A DNA stretch of 64,000 nt, from the NCBI GenBank assembly GCA_964491915.1, contig CAZBHS010000026.1:1-64000 (forward strand), written 5' to 3'. Of the stretch, positions 18,208 through 27,191 are shown in pieces. A model generated the notes under the pieces. That model had not been told where the DNA came from and searched no databases. It saw nothing but the letters and a program-made list of their open reading frames with translations. Made by a program: the position numbers and the translations under genes. The DNA comes from JAHELQ01 sp964491915 (GTDB lineage Bacteria; Acidobacteriota; Aminicenantia; UBA2199). Positions within the stretch are counted from its first letter, which is position 1; every line of letters starts with the position of its first letter.

Positions 18208-18973
18208 GTTGCAGTGCAAGTTCCACTAAAAGAAGGATTGAAACACCTTCGTCATCTTGATTATTTGTTCTTGTGTCAAGTTGCAGTGCAAGTTCCACTA
18301 AAAGAAGGATTGAAACATCAACTACCTCCTGTCATTATGCAAAATATAGATTGTTGCAGTGCAAGTTCCACTAAAAGAAGGATTGAAACAATTTTCTATC
18401 ATCTATATTGCGCATTGCGGTTGAAGTTGCAGTGCAAGTTCCACTAAAAGAAGGATTGAAACAAAATATGGTCAAGAGTTTGGTGGAATCAAGGCCGTGT
18501 TGCAGTGCAAGTTCCACTAAAAGAAGGATTGAAACCCAGGCTAACACGTACCAGGGCGGTGGGAGCGTTGGTTGCAGTGCAAGTTCCACTAAAAGAAGGA
18601 TTGAAACACTGCCCTACCCCGCCTGCAATTTACTTCTCCCCTGAGTTGCAGTGCAAGTTCCACTAAAAGAAGGATTGAAACACGAAATCCTGTGACATCG
18701 CCTGTACGATTTCTTTAGTTGCAGTGCAAGTTCCACTAAAAGAAGGATTGAAACCGGGTATATTGTCACCCTCCATATGAACACGCAAAACCGTTGCAGT
18801 GCAAGTTCCACTAAAAGAAGGATTGAAACTTTCGGAACAAAAGAAGTTACTAAGGGGTGTTGTAGTTGCAGTGCAAGTTCCACTAAAAGAAGGATTGAAA
18901 CAGCACCACCCTTGAAAAGTGAAGGGTGGCACCCAAGTTGCAGTGCAAGTTCCATTAAAAGAAGGGTTGAGTG
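18208..18973 (+). CRISPR. CRISPR array 1: eleven 37-base repeats, ten spacers
   Basis: Repeats start at 18208, 18280, 18353, 18426, 18499, 18571, 18645, 18718, 18793, 18865 and 18937. The unit begins GTTGCAGTGCAAGTTCC and ends AGGATTGAAAC; the ATTGAAAC end is typical of type I-B and fixes transcription as rightward. Spacers are 35-38 bases. The eleventh repeat is degenerate (CATTAAAAG, GGGTTGAG), marking the old end. The last spacer (18902-18936) contains an inverted repeat, CCACCCTT ... AAGGGTGG, that could fold. The cas genes follow 150 bases downstream, with no adaptation genes. Confidence 0.97.
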
Positions 18974-18985
18974 GGGGGGGGGTGT

Positions 18986-19028
18986 TACATTTTTGTGGGT
19001 TGTAAAAAATATTTTTTCCTTGTAAAAT
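18986..19028 (+). repeat. Copy of a CRISPR-1 leader segment before cas6
   Basis: 43 bases matching 17811-17853 at 39 positions, including TTGTAAAAAATATTTTTT. It lies between the degenerate last repeat and the cas6 start, where the promoter of the cas operon must be. Shared control of array and cas genes, or an old duplication of the leader, would explain it. Confidence 0.7.
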
Positions 19029-19123
19029 GACATCATTGAGTCAAAAAACCAATATGACGGGTTGAAATAGGCCTGCCGAACTGGAACCGTAATGACGGTT
19101 TGGAAACTTAGAAGGAAAAACGC

Positions 19124-19792
19124 ATGGTGAAAACGCTGAAAGTCGGGAGAGTCAGTTTCCCGGAGTTGAAGATTGGGGCCGGCAAAATCCATAAGGTGCG
19201 GGGCTACTTTTCCGACCGGTTCCGCCAATACGACCTGCTCCACAACCACCAGCAAGACTCGGATAAATTTTATTACCGCTATCCCGCCATTCAATTCAAA
19301 AAGGATCGCCGGCTCATGATCGTGGCCTTCGGCTCAGACGCTATTTCGGTGCTGAAAAAGGTGTTTCTGGCGGCCGAGGAGGTGGATATCGAGGGGACCC
19401 GCCTGGATATCCGCTCGAAGGAGATCGATGTCGAAGAGGTGTCGATGGGGGAAGACGGGGAACGTTATGTATACCGGTTCATCTCTCCCTGGTTGGCGCT
19501 GAACCAGAAAAACCACTCGGAATACCAAACCCTCGAGCTGCCGGAAGACAAGCAACGGAAACTCAACGGTATTCTGATCAACAACATCATCTCGTTCTGC
19601 AAATTCGCCGGCTACACCATCGAGGACACATTGGAGGTGAAATCGCGGTTCTCCCATACGGAGGCCAACCTCAAAGGCTATACCCACACCGCCATCACCG
19701 GCCAATTCATGGTGAATATACTACTTCCCGATTATCTGGGGCTGGGAAAAAGCTCGAGTCGCGGATACGGCAGTATTATGAAGGATTTTTAG
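19124..19792 (+). CDS. cas6: CRISPR RNA endoribonuclease Cas6, locus 1
   Basis: 222 residues. The C-terminal glycine-rich segment GLGKSSSRGYGSI is the characteristic Cas6 G-loop, and the overall length and first-gene position fit the Cas6 variant found in type I-B loci. It would cut array 1 transcripts within the repeat, leaving the ATTGAAAC-type 5' handle. RBS AAGGAAAA precedes the ATG. It is clearly different from the locus 2 Cas6, as expected because the two repeat types differ. Catalytic residues cannot be assigned confidently. Confidence 0.85.
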   Translation: MVKTLKVGRVSFPELKIGAGKIHKVRGYFSDRFRQYDLLHNHQQDSDKFYYRYPAIQFKKDRRLMIVAFGSDAISVLKKVFLAAEEVDIEGTRLDIRSKEIDVEEVSMGEDGERYVYRFISPWLALNQKNHSEYQTLELPEDKQRKLNGILINNIISFCKFAGYTIEDTLEVKSRFSHTEANLKGYTHTAITGQFMVNILLPDYLGLGKSSSRGYGSIMKDF

Positions 19793-19804
19793 AAGAGGGC
19801 AATC

Positions 19805-21823
19805 ATGATCGAAGATTTCAAGACAATGGGCCGGACAGTACTGGACAGGAACGGTTATTTCAAAACCGAAGACCCAAGCGAACGGAGACGGGCCTTCCTC
19901 TCGCTCCTCACCCTCATGCCCGCCCCCCGCAAAGACGGCATGACCCGCGCCATTTGCCTGGATTTGGACCTGGAAAAGAAACAATTCACATTCAAATCGG
20001 ACAAAGAGTTGACTAAAGAGAACCGCGATTACTTTTTCGCCTTGCGGGTGGGATCGCCGAACGACAAGAAAAAATTCCTGTGCACCAACAATTACGAGAG
20101 CTTGATCGAAAAAACCTTTGCCGACATCCCCGCCTACCTGGCGGATAAACGGGCAGATAAACTCTCGAAGCAATGGTTCGCCGAAAATGTATCGACCAAA
20201 TACGACCAATTAATCCAAACCATCGCCGATACGTTCTTTGAAAAGAAAATTATCAAGAAAAAATCTGTTGCAATACTTAATCCAGAATTACTGGAAGAGG
20301 AACAAAAGGCTCTATATAACCGCATCGCCGAGGAAGTGACGGATCCTGTTAAAATCTATGAGAAGCTCTTTCTCCAATTATTCCCCGAAGCCAACCGAAT
20401 GGAAGAACTACCATCTATTTATTCGGTCAAAATCAACGGCAACCACATCATGGAGCACCCGGACCCGGACATCCGCTCCGCTTATCTGGCGGTGGCATTC
20501 TACGACCTCTACCTCCGTTTTGTATTGGAAGGAATCCATACGGACAAATACTGCCATGGTTGCGGCCAGCCGGCCGATGTGGCGGGAAAGCTGCCGCTGC
20601 CTATGAAGTTCTACGGCGTCACCAACCGGCTCTATTTCGAAAACACCAAAAACCAGAACGCCTATAAAGCCTTCGGGCTGTGCCGCGACTGTATGGGACA
20701 GGTACTAGTGGGGATGAAATACACGGAGCTCCAATTGCGCGATTACCTGCTCGACATGTCCTGCTATCTGATCCCCAACCAAACCCAAAACGGAGCGCCA
20801 TTTGAAAAACAATTGAAAAAAATAACCGGACTGTTGAGGAAGAAAGGCGGATATTACAAGGATGACATCCAGGCAATTGGAGATTGGCTGGATAAATCTC
20901 AAAAACGGCGCACTCCCTTCCGCTTTAGTCTCTTGTTTTTCCACAGAGAAAAATCGGAATTCACTATATTGAGGTATATCTCCGATATCGAGCTGCGGGA
21001 ACTGATGGGCAAGATGGAGTTATTCGACCAAATGACCGAACGCTACCAACTCCACAAGATGGGCGAGAACGACAACAGCTTCACCCTCGCCGACATCCGC
21101 TACGCCCTATTCCCACCCAAAGCGTCCCACGCCAAAGCGGACTTTGCAATTTACGGCAAATCATTGCTCAATTTCCTGGACAATTTCTTGAGCGGCCGGC
21201 CATTGAGCTATCGAGATATGATCGGCGGATTCACCTCCATTTACCGGCGGCGCTTCTTGAAAAAGGACGGCTATACCGACCGCTTATCGCCGCTGAAAAT
21301 GGTGTGCTTTCTGACCATTTTAAACGAACGAAACTTATTGAAGGAGGGGACAGGTATGAACCGGATCCAACCCAATACAGAGATTCTCAAGCAGGAATAC
21401 CGGGACTTTTTCGCCACCCACGCCGCAGTGTACGAATCAGACTTCCATCGGCAGGGGCTATTCTTGCTGGGAGTTTTGATTTCCCGCATCGCCTACGCCC
21501 AAAAAATAAAAGGCGAGGGACGAAAAGACAGTTCGACTTTTTTAGCGAAACTCAATTACGACGGCATTATGCCCCGGCGGGTGCAAAAACTGGTGGCAGA
21601 GGTGAAAAAATTCGCCGTGATTTACAATATCTACCAGGAGCCGGAACTCTGGGGCACGATTACAGACCGGCTGCAAGGGATCGACACATCGTCGATGAAA
21701 CCTGACGAAACGGTCTTCTACATCCTCACCGGCATATCCTTCGAAAGCTACCTGGGGAAAAAAAAAGGAAACGAAAACCGAATGAAAGAGACACAACAAG
21801 GAGAGGACAATGGAGAGCAATAG
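19805..21823 (+). CDS. cas8: Type I-B Cascade large subunit Cas8b (Csh1/TM1802-like)
   Basis: 672 residues. A zinc-finger pair, CHGCGQ (about residue 258) and CRDCMGQ (about 299), is typical of TM1802/Csh1 proteins, the large Cascade subunit that recognises the PAM. Position between cas6 and a Csh2-type cas7 supports this. The stop overlaps the next start by 14 bases. An internal GGGGACAGG motif (about 21346) falls in frame as a Gly-Thr-Gly stretch. Confidence 0.85.
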   Translation: MIEDFKTMGRTVLDRNGYFKTEDPSERRRAFLSLLTLMPAPRKDGMTRAICLDLDLEKKQFTFKSDKELTKENRDYFFALRVGSPNDKKKFLCTNNYESLIEKTFADIPAYLADKRADKLSKQWFAENVSTKYDQLIQTIADTFFEKKIIKKKSVAILNPELLEEEQKALYNRIAEEVTDPVKIYEKLFLQLFPEANRMEELPSIYSVKINGNHIMEHPDPDIRSAYLAVAFYDLYLRFVLEGIHTDKYCHGCGQPADVAGKLPLPMKFYGVTNRLYFENTKNQNAYKAFGLCRDCMGQVLVGMKYTELQLRDYLLDMSCYLIPNQTQNGAPFEKQLKKITGLLRKKGGYYKDDIQAIGDWLDKSQKRRTPFRFSLLFFHREKSEFTILRYISDIELRELMGKMELFDQMTERYQLHKMGENDNSFTLADIRYALFPPKASHAKADFAIYGKSLLNFLDNFLSGRPLSYRDMIGGFTSIYRRRFLKKDGYTDRLSPLKMVCFLTILNERNLLKEGTGMNRIQPNTEILKQEYRDFFATHAAVYESDFHRQGLFLLGVLISRIAYAQKIKGEGRKDSSTFLAKLNYDGIMPRRVQKLVAEVKKFAVIYNIYQEPELWGTITDRLQGIDTSSMKPDETVFYILTGISFESYLGKKKGNENRMKETQQGEDNGEQ

Positions 21824-22673
21824 CGAAATTTTATTCATCTACGACGCCAAACTCACCAATCCCAACGGGGACATGGACAACGAGAACAAACCCCGCATGG
21901 ATTACGACACCAACACCAATCTGGTGAGCGACGTGCGCCTCAAACGGTATATCCGCGATTATTTCGAAACCAACCTGGGCATGCCCATTTTTATCACCAA
22001 CCGGGCCAAAGACGCCAAGGCCAGAGGCGAACAATTGAAGAAAGAGAACATGGTCCACACAGATCTCATCGATTGCCGCCTCTTCGGAGCCGTGTTCGCC
22101 GAATCGGGAGATAACAAACACCTTACCGGGCCGGTGCAATTCAATTGGGGCTATTCCCTCAATCCGGTGGAATTGAACGAAAGCTCCACCATCACCTCCA
22201 GCTTCAGTTCCGGCCAGGGAGTGGGCAAGGATTTTAGGGTCAAATATTCCTTGATCGCCTTTAGCGGCGGCATCAACGCCCACACCGCCAAAGGGACCAA
22301 ACTCACCGCAGACGACATCGCCCTCTTCGACGAAGCCATGATCGCCGCCATCCCCGCAGCCCGCACCCGCTCCAAGACCGGCCAGACGCCGCGCTTTTAT
22401 CTACGGGTTCAGGCGACGGACAACAAGTTGGTGCTCAAGGACCTGAGAGAATACTTGACCCTCGACTACAACACGAACAACGAATACAGCGTCCGCTCCA
22501 TCGACGGCATCACCCTCGATATCTCCCGCTTGCATCACTATTTGCAAGGGTTCGAGTCAAGAATCGAGAACATCGTCTACTGGTGCGACGACAACATAAA
22601 GATAAAGGGCCTGGACGAATTGAAAGCCGCGTTTGAAGGCAAATTGCTAGAGGTCGATCCGGCGGAGCGGTAA
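21810..22673 (+). CDS. cas7: Type I-B Cascade backbone Cas7 (Csh2)
   Basis: 287 residues. The N-terminus EILFIYDAKLTNPNGDM and then NLVSDVRLKRYIRDYF are signature stretches of the Csh2/Cas7b family, which polymerises along the crRNA; an RRM-like fold is known for the family. Begins within the cas8 end (ATG after GGAGAGGACA) and is followed by cas5 after 6 bases. Full length, no disruption. Confidence 0.93.
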   Translation: MESNSEILFIYDAKLTNPNGDMDNENKPRMDYDTNTNLVSDVRLKRYIRDYFETNLGMPIFITNRAKDAKARGEQLKKENMVHTDLIDCRLFGAVFAESGDNKHLTGPVQFNWGYSLNPVELNESSTITSSFSSGQGVGKDFRVKYSLIAFSGGINAHTAKGTKLTADDIALFDEAMIAAIPAARTRSKTGQTPRFYLRVQATDNKLVLKDLREYLTLDYNTNNEYSVRSIDGITLDISRLHHYLQGFESRIENIVYWCDDNIKIKGLDELKAAFEGKLLEVDPAER

Positions 22674-22679
22674 TTCGAC

Positions 22680-23456
22680 ATGGATCCGCGTATCGATCAC
22701 ATCCTGGGCTTCACCCTGCGGGGGACATTCGCCCATTTCCGCAAATTCTATACCAATGCCTCGTCATTGTCCTACCTGGCCCCACCCCGCACCGTGTTGG
22801 CAGGCATGCTGGCGTCCATCCAACTAATGCCGCGGGACACCTATTACGAAAGTCTCAATCCAGAGGATTGCCTCCTGTCCACCGCCATTGTGCCGGGCTC
22901 CGCCCCCCGCAAGATCATGCAAAGCGTCAACATGTTGCACGACTCATACCATAGTCTCTTGACCAAAGGCTCAGGCTCCCCCAAGAGCATGCACACCCAA
23001 TGCAAAATGGAGCTCCTGGTACCGGAAGACCGGGAAACCATCGCCTATAAAGTCTATGTGGCGTTTCCCGGCCATGTGGAGAATCTGTTCACTTTGGAAC
23101 GCAAGCTGCAAAGCGGCAACCTGGGCTACGGCCTCTATTTGGGCCAACGGCAATTCCGCGCCATTGCCTGCGATCCGGCGCTCTACAAAGACGACCAACT
23201 GGAATACCTGGAGCAGAGTGATTGCATCGACTCCATCTGCCCCAAAGACCGGGTGGAGGATATCCAGGAGAATGAAGGCGTCCATGTGTCCATAGAGCAG
23301 ATGCCCATCCACATGAAGCGGGTGCAGGACAAAAAGACCTCAGGCCGCGAACCGGTGTCGGTCAAACCAATTTTATTGGAAAGAAGCGGGAAACGGCTCT
23401 ACGGTAGATTCAACCATTGCTTTCGCGTCGGCGACCGGATCATCGCCTTTTATTAG
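22680..23456 (+). CDS. cas5: Cascade subunit Cas5 (Csh-type)
   Basis: 258 residues. The start, GFTLRGTFAHFRKFYTN ... YLAPPRTVLAGML, matches the Cas5h pattern in which the first strand and a glycine-rich turn bind the crRNA 5' handle. It sits between cas7 and cas3 as in I-B loci. Spacing to cas3 is 18 bases. Confidence 0.88.
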   Translation: MDPRIDHILGFTLRGTFAHFRKFYTNASSLSYLAPPRTVLAGMLASIQLMPRDTYYESLNPEDCLLSTAIVPGSAPRKIMQSVNMLHDSYHSLLTKGSGSPKSMHTQCKMELLVPEDRETIAYKVYVAFPGHVENLFTLERKLQSGNLGYGLYLGQRQFRAIACDPALYKDDQLEYLEQSDCIDSICPKDRVEDIQENEGVHVSIEQMPIHMKRVQDKKTSGREPVSVKPILLERSGKRLYGRFNHCFRVGDRIIAFY

Positions 23457-23474
23457 ACAGATGGGAATCCGTCG

Positions 23475-25937
23475 ATGACCCTGATCTCCCATCCGGCGGA
23501 AAAAAATGTCCCGGAAAAACCGTTAACCGAACACTTGCTGAACACGGCCACCGGCTGCGCGCAGCAAATCGAGGGCATGAAGCTCGATCTCACGGTGGTT
23601 TCCAAACCGGAGCTCTCCCGCCTGTCGTTTCTCATCGGCCTCTGCCACGACTTCGGCAAAGCCACATCATTCTTCCAGAGCTACATCCGCGCCCCCGGCA
23701 GCCGCGGCGCCCCCCTCACCCGCCATAGCTTCGTATCCGCGCTGGTGGCCTATGAGATAGTCAAAGAGGAGTTGGACTCGGAACTCCTGGCCATCGCCGC
23801 CTTCCGTATCGTCAAACGCCATCACGGCAATCTCGAAGCCTTTGATAACGAAAACTCCTCTCTCAAACGAAATATCGCAATCGCCCTTGACCAACTCCAG
23901 GATATCCAACGGTCTCACAAGCAAGAGTTGGAAGATTTTTTCGTCCCCCATCTCCAGAGAGCCACAATCCCCTGGAACGAAGATTTTTCCTCATTTCAAG
24001 ATGACCTCGACGAATGGGAAGATATCGCCGAAGACGAATTAGGGGACAGGCCGGAAGAACGTATCGAATTCTTCTTCGTGGTGAACCTCTTGTTCTCGCT
24101 ATTGGTGGATAACGACAAAAAGGACGCCGCCCGGCTGGACTCGACCTATTACGACGGCAACCTCGACGAATCCTTCCCCAATGTGTTCGACTACATCGAG
24201 CATTTGCGCCGCCGACAGCCGGAGAAATTCGATCCAAACTCCCCAATCAATATCCGTAGGCAAGAATTTCTCAGCGCAGTCTCCAGCCATCCGTCCATTC
24301 ACCCCGGCCAACACTTCTACACCATCACCGCCCCCACCGGTATCGGCAAGACCTTCGGCTGCCTGGCGTTTGCCCGCGCGTTGATGGACGCGATGGAAAC
24401 GCCCGCCGCCCGGGTGATATACTGCCTCCCCTACACCTCCATTATCGACCAGAACTTCGCGGCGTTCGAAGAAATCATGCGCTTCCATCACGGCGAAGCC
24501 TTCGATAGCAGACCCGGCCGCTACTTGCTGAAGCATCATTACCTGGAATCCAAAAAGGTGGAAAACCGGAAGGAAAGCGAAGCTTACAGGTACAAGGATT
24601 ATCTGGACGATGTACTGTTGGTGGAATCCTGGCAGTCGGCGATGGTGGTGACCACCTTTGTGCAATTTTTTCATTCGCTGGTGGGCCACCGCAACCGTAT
24701 GCTCAAGAAGTTCCACCGCATCGTCAACTCCATCGTGATTTTGGATGAGATCCAGAATATCTCGCCCCATTATTATAAATTATTGCGAAAAGTCCTGGAT
24801 GTATTGGGCCGCCGCTTCAACATCTATTTTCTGTTGATCACCGCCACCCAGCCGGAGATATTCGCCCCCTCCCCCATGCCGCCGCTGGAGCTCACCGCCT
24901 CCCTCGACGCCATGGAGGATCCGCTCTTTAACCGGGTGAAGCTGGATATCGACATCGCGCCGCGACCGTTGCCGGATTTTCTGGAGCAATTTGTCCGGGA
25001 ATTTGACCGGGACAATTGCCTGTTGATATTCAACACCCGCGCGAGCGCCATCGCCGCCTACCATCACATCCGTGACGCGCTACCGCGTTTCCGGGTCTTT
25101 TGCCTCACCACCAATCTGGTGCCGGCGGACCGGAAGGATAAGATACGGGTCATTGCCGAAGCTCTGGACAGGAACGAACCGATCATCGTGGTGTCCACCC
25201 AATTGGTGGAAGCGGGGGTCGATTTGAGCTTCCAGTGTGTATACCGGGATTTCGGGCCGCTTGATTCGATTGTCCAGGCGGCGGGCCGTTGCAACCGGCA
25301 CGGGGAGTTCGGACCATTGGGCGGATTGGTGAAGTTGGTGCGCCTGCAAAATCCAGACCATAATCTCAAGGAATTTCACTCCTACATCTACGAATCCAGA
25401 ATCGGAGAATTGGTGCGAGAGGTTCTCGACGGCAAATGCTATGAGGGAAGACAATTTGCCGCCCTGTCGGCAGACTATTTCGGGCGCTTTGATTTTGAAA
25501 TGGAGAGCGACCGCTTGTTGCGGGCAATTCAAGACCTCAACTACGACCGCGACGCCGGCAACCAGACACCGGTCTCCCAGTTCCGCCTCATCGAGGAGTA
25601 CAACGACGCCGAACTCTACATCCTCACCACCCCACAAGCCCAGCGGGATATGGAGCGATTGCGCCGCCTCATGTCGCAATTGGCGGAGGAGGAATTGCCG
25701 CCGGAAGAGCGGGATGAGGCGATGCTTCAGATCGAAGACCTAAAAATCAAGCTCCGGGAGTTTTGCCTCTCCCTGCGGTCCGCCGACCTACAAGAATACG
25801 AGCAAGGAAACATCATCGAAGAGTTCGGTTTCATCCGCTACATCTCCTTCCAGGATCAACAGGACTTCGCCTACCACCCGCACACAGGATTTCTCGAGTC
25901 TCCGAAGCGGGAGATATCCAAAGCCTTGATATTTTGA
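23475..25937 (+). CDS. cas3: CRISPR nuclease-helicase Cas3, locus 1
   Basis: 820 residues, HD nuclease then superfamily 2 helicase. HD motif LCHDFGK at residues 57-63 and a later KRHHGN; Walker A TAPTGIGKT near residue 290; DExH-type box LDEIQ near 420; helicase C-terminal STQLVEAGVDL and AAGRCNRHG. It degrades DNA unwound after Cascade binding. Last gene of the locus: where cas4-cas1-cas2 would be expected there is only a tandem REP-like repeat. The last ~70 residues have a divergent copy at 38043-38267. Confidence 0.95.
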   Translation: MTLISHPAEKNVPEKPLTEHLLNTATGCAQQIEGMKLDLTVVSKPELSRLSFLIGLCHDFGKATSFFQSYIRAPGSRGAPLTRHSFVSALVAYEIVKEELDSELLAIAAFRIVKRHHGNLEAFDNENSSLKRNIAIALDQLQDIQRSHKQELEDFFVPHLQRATIPWNEDFSSFQDDLDEWEDIAEDELGDRPEERIEFFFVVNLLFSLLVDNDKKDAARLDSTYYDGNLDESFPNVFDYIEHLRRRQPEKFDPNSPINIRRQEFLSAVSSHPSIHPGQHFYTITAPTGIGKTFGCLAFARALMDAMETPAARVIYCLPYTSIIDQNFAAFEEIMRFHHGEAFDSRPGRYLLKHHYLESKKVENRKESEAYRYKDYLDDVLLVESWQSAMVVTTFVQFFHSLVGHRNRMLKKFHRIVNSIVILDEIQNISPHYYKLLRKVLDVLGRRFNIYFLLITATQPEIFAPSPMPPLELTASLDAMEDPLFNRVKLDIDIAPRPLPDFLEQFVREFDRDNCLLIFNTRASAIAAYHHIRDALPRFRVFCLTTNLVPADRKDKIRVIAEALDRNEPIIVVSTQLVEAGVDLSFQCVYRDFGPLDSIVQAAGRCNRHGEFGPLGGLVKLVRLQNPDHNLKEFHSYIYESRIGELVREVLDGKCYEGRQFAALSADYFGRFDFEMESDRLLRAIQDLNYDRDAGNQTPVSQFRLIEEYNDAELYILTTPQAQRDMERLRRLMSQLAEEELPPEERDEAMLQIEDLKIKLREFCLSLRSADLQEYEQGNIIEEFGFIRYISFQDQQDFAYHPHTGFLESPKREISKALIF

Positions 25938-25941
25938 GAAA

Positions 25942-26021
25942 GAAAGGGGACAGGCGAGTTATCTGTTCCCACTCCAGGGAGGAGAAAGGGGACAGGCGAG
26001 TTATCTGTTCCCACTCCAGGG
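25942..26021 (+). repeat. Tandem REP-like repeat, two copies with a 42-base period
   Basis: The segment from GAAAGGGGACAGGCGAG through CCACTCCAGGG occurs at 25942 and again at 25984. It contains the dispersed core GGGGACAGGCGAGTTATC and lies directly after the cas3 stop. After it, to 26147, I see no gene; a 25-codon open stretch (VLEEFQAFYRRNAEVW, from about 26023) may be a relic. Confidence 0.85.
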
Positions 26022-26147
26022 TGCTCGAGGAGTTTCAGGCGTTTTACCGGCGCAACGCCGAAGTCTGGCCCGAGGGAAAAAATTCAAAAGTCCAATTTTA
26101 TTTTTTGGGAGGTTGAAACATGCTGATATTAATAATATAATGGATTT

Positions 26148-26552
26148 ATGCAAGAGGATCAAATTTCCAAAACAGTCGAATACTGGTTGAACTCTGCGGA
26201 ATATGACCTTGAAGTTGCCGATTCTTTATTTTCAAAGAAAAGATATCATTATGCTCTGTTTTTCGGTCATCTGGCTCTCGAGAAAATTCTTAAAGCTATT
26301 TTTGTTGAAAGAAAGAACGCTCACGCGCCTTTTACTCACTCTTTACCAATGCTGGCTCAGAAGTCAGGTATTGACATAAATGGGGAGCGGCTTGAAAAAC
26401 TTGCTGAATTTATGGAATTTTACATCGAGGGACGTTATCCAAAAGACCTTGAGATAATTTTCAGAAAGTATGACAAGCGTTTTTCCAGTGGAAAACTGGA
26501 GGAAGTCAGGGAGATGTTTGCATGGTTGCAAAAGAAATTGAAGATATCATAA
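26148..26552 (+). CDS. HEPN-domain protein (HepT-like)
   Basis: 134 residues matching the HEPN pattern: an N-terminal helix WLNSAEYDLEVADSLFSKKRYHYALFF-type run (read in two parts at residues 13-40), then LALEKILKAIFVE and FTHSLPML. HEPN proteins next to MNT nucleotidyltransferases form toxin-antitoxin pairs in which HEPN is often an RNase; a clear RxxxxH ribonuclease motif is not obvious here. The stop overlaps the nucleotidyltransferase start by about 30 bases. It sits directly after CRISPR locus 1. Confidence 0.82.
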   Translation: MQEDQISKTVEYWLNSAEYDLEVADSLFSKKRYHYALFFGHLALEKILKAIFVERKNAHAPFTHSLPMLAQKSGIDINGERLEKLAEFMEFYIEGRYPKDLEIIFRKYDKRFSSGKLEEVREMFAWLQKKLKIS

Positions 26553-26845
26553 AACGATACGTCCTTCTTCTGAAGGATGAAAGGATCGATGTGGTGAAAG
26601 TGTATCTTTTCGGCTCTTGGGCCAGGGGTAACAACCGGGAAGATAGCGATATAGATGTGGCTTTGATTTGCAATGATCGAAATGACGACGCCATCGAGCA
26701 GGGTATGAAGTTGTGGCGGCTGGCTGTCCGCGTCGATACAAGACTCTCACCGATCTTTCTGACTCCCGCCGATTTTGCCAAGGACTATGTTCCGATTGTT
26801 CCCGAAATCAAAAATGGCCTGGATATGACAGATATCGCCGCCTAA
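26522..26845 (+). CDS. MNT-type nucleotidyltransferase (antitoxin)
   Basis: 107 residues with the nucleotidyltransferase signature YLFGSWARG ... SDIDVALI (residues about 27-46), the GSxxRG-xn-DxD pattern of MntA/KNTase-like minimal enzymes. Known partners modify or restrain HEPN toxins, for example by adding AMP groups. It begins inside the HEPN gene, so translation is coupled. The C-terminal half includes RVDTRLSPIFLTPADF. Complete. Confidence 0.85.
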   Translation: MVAKEIEDIIKRYVLLLKDERIDVVKVYLFGSWARGNNREDSDIDVALICNDRNDDAIEQGMKLWRLAVRVDTRLSPIFLTPADFAKDYVPIVPEIKNGLDMTDIAA

Positions 26846-26860
26846 TAAAAAGGAAGAAAA

Positions 26861-26991
26861 TATCACCATAGTGGAATGTAAAGGATGAGACAAAACTAGC
26901 CGTTGTATCTGCGATCGTAAGTTCAAATCTCACCATAGAGAGACTTAGAGGACAGGCGAGTTATCTGTTCCTCACCATAGTGGAAATGTGG
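26861..26991 (+). CRISPR. Relic CRISPR array of the 30-base type, interrupted by a REP-like element
   Basis: Three broken copies of the repeat used by arrays 2 and 3: a 5'-truncated copy ending TCACCATAGTGGAATGTAAAG (26861-26883), a 3'-truncated copy GTTCAAATCTCACCATAG (26921-26938) and CTCACCATAGTGGAAATG (26971-26988). One spacer-sized segment of 37 bases separates the first two. A dispersed element GAGGACAGGCGAGTTATC (from 26948) splits the second and third. The rest of the gap to 27191 shows no gene. Confidence 0.75.
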
Positions 26992-27191
26992 ATGCGGATA
27001 ATTCGTCTGTGGGCAGAGTCAGTCGAGTACTAACCATTGTTTATATTTGATAACCCAGGGGTTATGTGGCGAGGCCCACATTTCAGGTTGGCTCAGATAA
27101 CCCTTGCCAGAAGGGGATTTCTAGATTCCTTCAGATTGGCATCAATGCTGCTAATTCAGTGGAATACCACAACATTTTTTTGGAGGAAACC

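Noticed and set aside
18214..18644. Short frames with repeated peptides across CRISPR array 1
   Set aside because: They are translations of the CRISPR repeats in both directions.
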